Below, one piece after another: positions 46,815 to 47,753 of a DNA stretch of 47,753 nt. This DNA is from a virus. Under the pieces are notes generated by a model, which worked only from the letters and a program-made list of their open reading frames with translations, was not told where the DNA came from and searched no databases. Where the stretch lies: positions 1 through 47,753 of IMG/VR virus record IMGVR_UViG_3300031565_000064. One strand, given 5' to 3'. Numbering within the stretch: position 1 is the stretch's first letter; every line of letters starts with the position of its first letter. A program made the translations under genes and the position numbers.

Positions 46815-46982
46815 ATGAGATACATAAAAAGACTTAAAATAAATTGTCCCAAATGCAAGCAAGATTTTTACATTGGAAGTGAAAATATAAAATTTACAAC
46901 TGAATTGAAATATGGTATAGAAAAGGTAGTATTGCATTGCATTTGTAAAAAATGTAATGTAAAATTGGAGTTGGAAGTATGA
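46815..46982 (+). CDS. 55-residue zinc-ribbon-like protein
   Basis: INCPKCKQDFYIG and LHCICKKCNVKLEL; two Cys pairs. Starts within a few bases of the terminator, without an evident Shine-Dalgarno, so leaderless or read-through expression is possible. Overlaps the next gene (ATGA). Confidence 0.5.
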   Translation: MRYIKRLKINCPKCKQDFYIGSENIKFTTELKYGIEKVVLHCICKKCNVKLELEV

Positions 46983-47101
46983 AAAAATATAATAAATTTA
47001 AAAACTTAAAAAAACAATTTACAGATAAGGAAATTAAATTACTTGCAGATGCTTTTACTAAAACTGCAAAAATTTCAGCTAATTGTGGTATAGCTCTTTA
47101 A
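46979..47101 (+). CDS. 40-residue protein, unknown
   Basis: KKYNKFKNLKKQFTDKEIKL, helical and basic. Coupled by ATGA to the previous gene. Weak evidence apart from coupling. Confidence 0.45.
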   Translation: MKKYNKFKNLKKQFTDKEIKLLADAFTKTAKISANCGIAL

Positions 47102-47334
47102 ACAATTTGTGTGGTTAGCGTTGTGGTGCTATTTTGTACCTATAGCTATTTATAAATGGTTAACACTTTGACACACATCAATTAAAAGTAACAGTTGAGC
47201 CTTGCAAGCTCTTTATTCGGCATTTGGAAATCCTACCGAACCTGTTAAAATACGCACTTTCTAGGGGTGTTTGTATTAGCATATATATTTATGTTAGTAT
47301 AAACGCCCCTTTTTGCGTATATAGGATTAAAAAA
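47102..47334 (+). ncRNA. Structured intergenic RNA candidate
   Basis: No gene in 233 bases. Visible hairpins: GAGC-CTTGCAA-GCTC (near 47197), TTCGG/CCGAA (near 47217-47240) and the terminator at 47263-47314. It starts TAAACAATTTG, like TAACAATTTC at 171, and its end matches 233-275 (ACTTT-C-TAGGGGTGT ... CCCCTTTTTTG). It also shares TGGTTAGCGTT with the tRNA-like region at 37118. Might be a phage small RNA or a packaging-region element; that is inference. Confidence 0.4.
47263..47314 (+). terminator. Long terminator-like hairpin
   Basis: AGGGGTGTTTGTATTAGCAT (from 47263) pairs along about 21 bp, with several G-U pairs, with the sequence ending AAACGCCCCT (47301-47310), then TTTT. The longest hairpin in the window. 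Confidence 0.75.
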
Positions 47335-47481
47335 ATGAATAAATACGAAGTAATTCATTTGGTAGATAATTTTAAAAATTACACTTATTTTAATAATAAA
47401 ACAAGTGCGTATACTTTTGCTTATAAAAATAAACCCAGCATAATTTTATTTAATAGAAAAAACCATAAGGAATTTAAGTGA
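47335..47481 (+). CDS. 48-residue hypothetical protein
   Basis: Starts at ATG 47335 after the terminator hairpin. YEVIHLVDNFKNYTYFNNKTSAYTFAYKN. Shares a general pattern with the next protein. The stop overlaps the next ATG. Confidence 0.5.
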   Translation: MNKYEVIHLVDNFKNYTYFNNKTSAYTFAYKNKPSIILFNRKNHKEFK

Positions 47482-47624
47482 TGAATTTTGAAGTAACATA
47501 TAACAATGACGGTAAGTATAACACTGCGGAGTTTTACAACGAAGATGAGGCTATTAAATTTGCTATGAAAGTAAAGGGTATTGTATTGCAGGATAAAGAA
47601 GTAATTGAGAATTTTAGTGAGTGA
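47481..47624 (+). CDS. 47-residue hypothetical protein
   Basis: FEVTYNNDGKYNTAEFYNEDEAIKFAMKVKG, similar in plan to the preceding gene (EV strand, then Tyr/Phe, then FA-K), a possible tandem duplicate. Coupled by TGATG. Confidence 0.5.
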   Translation: MNFEVTYNNDGKYNTAEFYNEDEAIKFAMKVKGIVLQDKEVIENFSE

Positions 47625-47681
47625 TTATAAAAAATAATATGTAATGTTTTAACAATTTAAAAAAAGGTAGTTTACATTAAA

Positions 47682-47753
47682 ATGTCAACATCAGATAAAT
47701 TAACAAAAGCAATGAGACTTAAAATAGACGAGGCAGCTGCATATGGTTGTACT
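47682..47753 (+). CDS. N-terminus of a possible terminase small subunit, cut by the window
   Basis: 24 codons to the window end: MSTSDKLTKAMRLKIDEAA, then AYGCT. The helix followed by A-A-A-Y-G-C/T resembles the start of the DNA-binding domain of some small terminases, and its place before a missing terminase/portal region fits. AAAAAAGGTAG precedes it. Tentative because only the first helix is visible. Confidence 0.45.
   Translation, partial: MSTSDKLTKAMRLKIDEAAAYGCT

Noticed and set aside
1-47753. Complete circular phage genome
   Set aside because: Joining the end to the start gives an immediate stop in the 47682 frame, and terminase large subunit and portal are missing.

Overview
The window is most of a low-GC (roughly 30%) tailed-phage genome with a contractile, Mu-like tail. 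The phage is cut at both ends: a small gene has lost its first base at position 1, and a possible terminase small subunit starts at 47682 and runs off the end. The terminase large subunit and portal are not here and probably lie outside. A signal-peptide-bearing outer-membrane beta-barrel gene (31757-32284) argues for a Gram-negative (diderm) host; the host genus cannot be named from this sequence.

Layout. (1) 1-7.7 kb, head: MuF-like protein, HK97-type prohead protease, major capsid, accessory head proteins, head-tail connectors. (2) 7.7-20.1 kb, Mu-like contractile tail: sheath, tube, a tail-assembly chaperone with a textbook -1 frameshift site, tape measure, DNA-circularisation (gpN) and gpP hub proteins, a spike fused to a long fibre, gp46, gp47/baseplate J and gp48. 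(3) 20.1-24.2 kb, tail fibre and small appendage-like proteins. (4) 24.3-26.8 kb, lysis: small membrane proteins, an M15 peptidase, a 3-TM holin and a pyrimidine-dimer-glycosylase-like protein, closed by a strong terminator. (5) 26.9-31.2 kb, nested transposons: an IS1595-family element with cargo (minus strand) is split by a second IS1595-family element (27746-29847) with perfect inverted repeats, an 8-bp target duplication and a P63C-type cargo gene. (6) 31.2-36.5 kb, early genes behind near-identical TTGACA promoters: outer-membrane protein, replication initiator with internal iterons (probable origin), DnaC-like helicase loader, DNA methyltransferase. (7) 36.5-38.9 kb, small genes mixed with unusual tRNA-like structures. 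(8) 38.9-40.6 kb, a recombination pair (annealing-protein candidate plus Cas4-like nuclease). (9) 40.6-47.7 kb, about thirty small, translationally coupled genes, many encoding tiny Cys-rich zinc-ribbon-like proteins, plus YopX and VRR-NUC.

All phage genes read rightward; only the outer transposon genes are on the minus strand. The most unusual features are: (a) two IS1595 elements with unrelated cargo genes starting at the same conserved spot inside the transposase 3' end; (b) a split or degenerate tRNA-like cluster with two tRNA 3' halves directly upstream of the ribosome-binding sites of two small ORFs; (c) near-total absence of GATC (one site found by eye in 47.75 kb); (d) out-of-phase 11-bp iterons inside the replication gene; (e) a recurrent Ig/FCCH-like module in three virion proteins; and (f) a pair of related structured terminator regions on either side of the missing terminase/portal segment.

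No integrase, phage repressor, CRISPR array or rRNA gene was seen.
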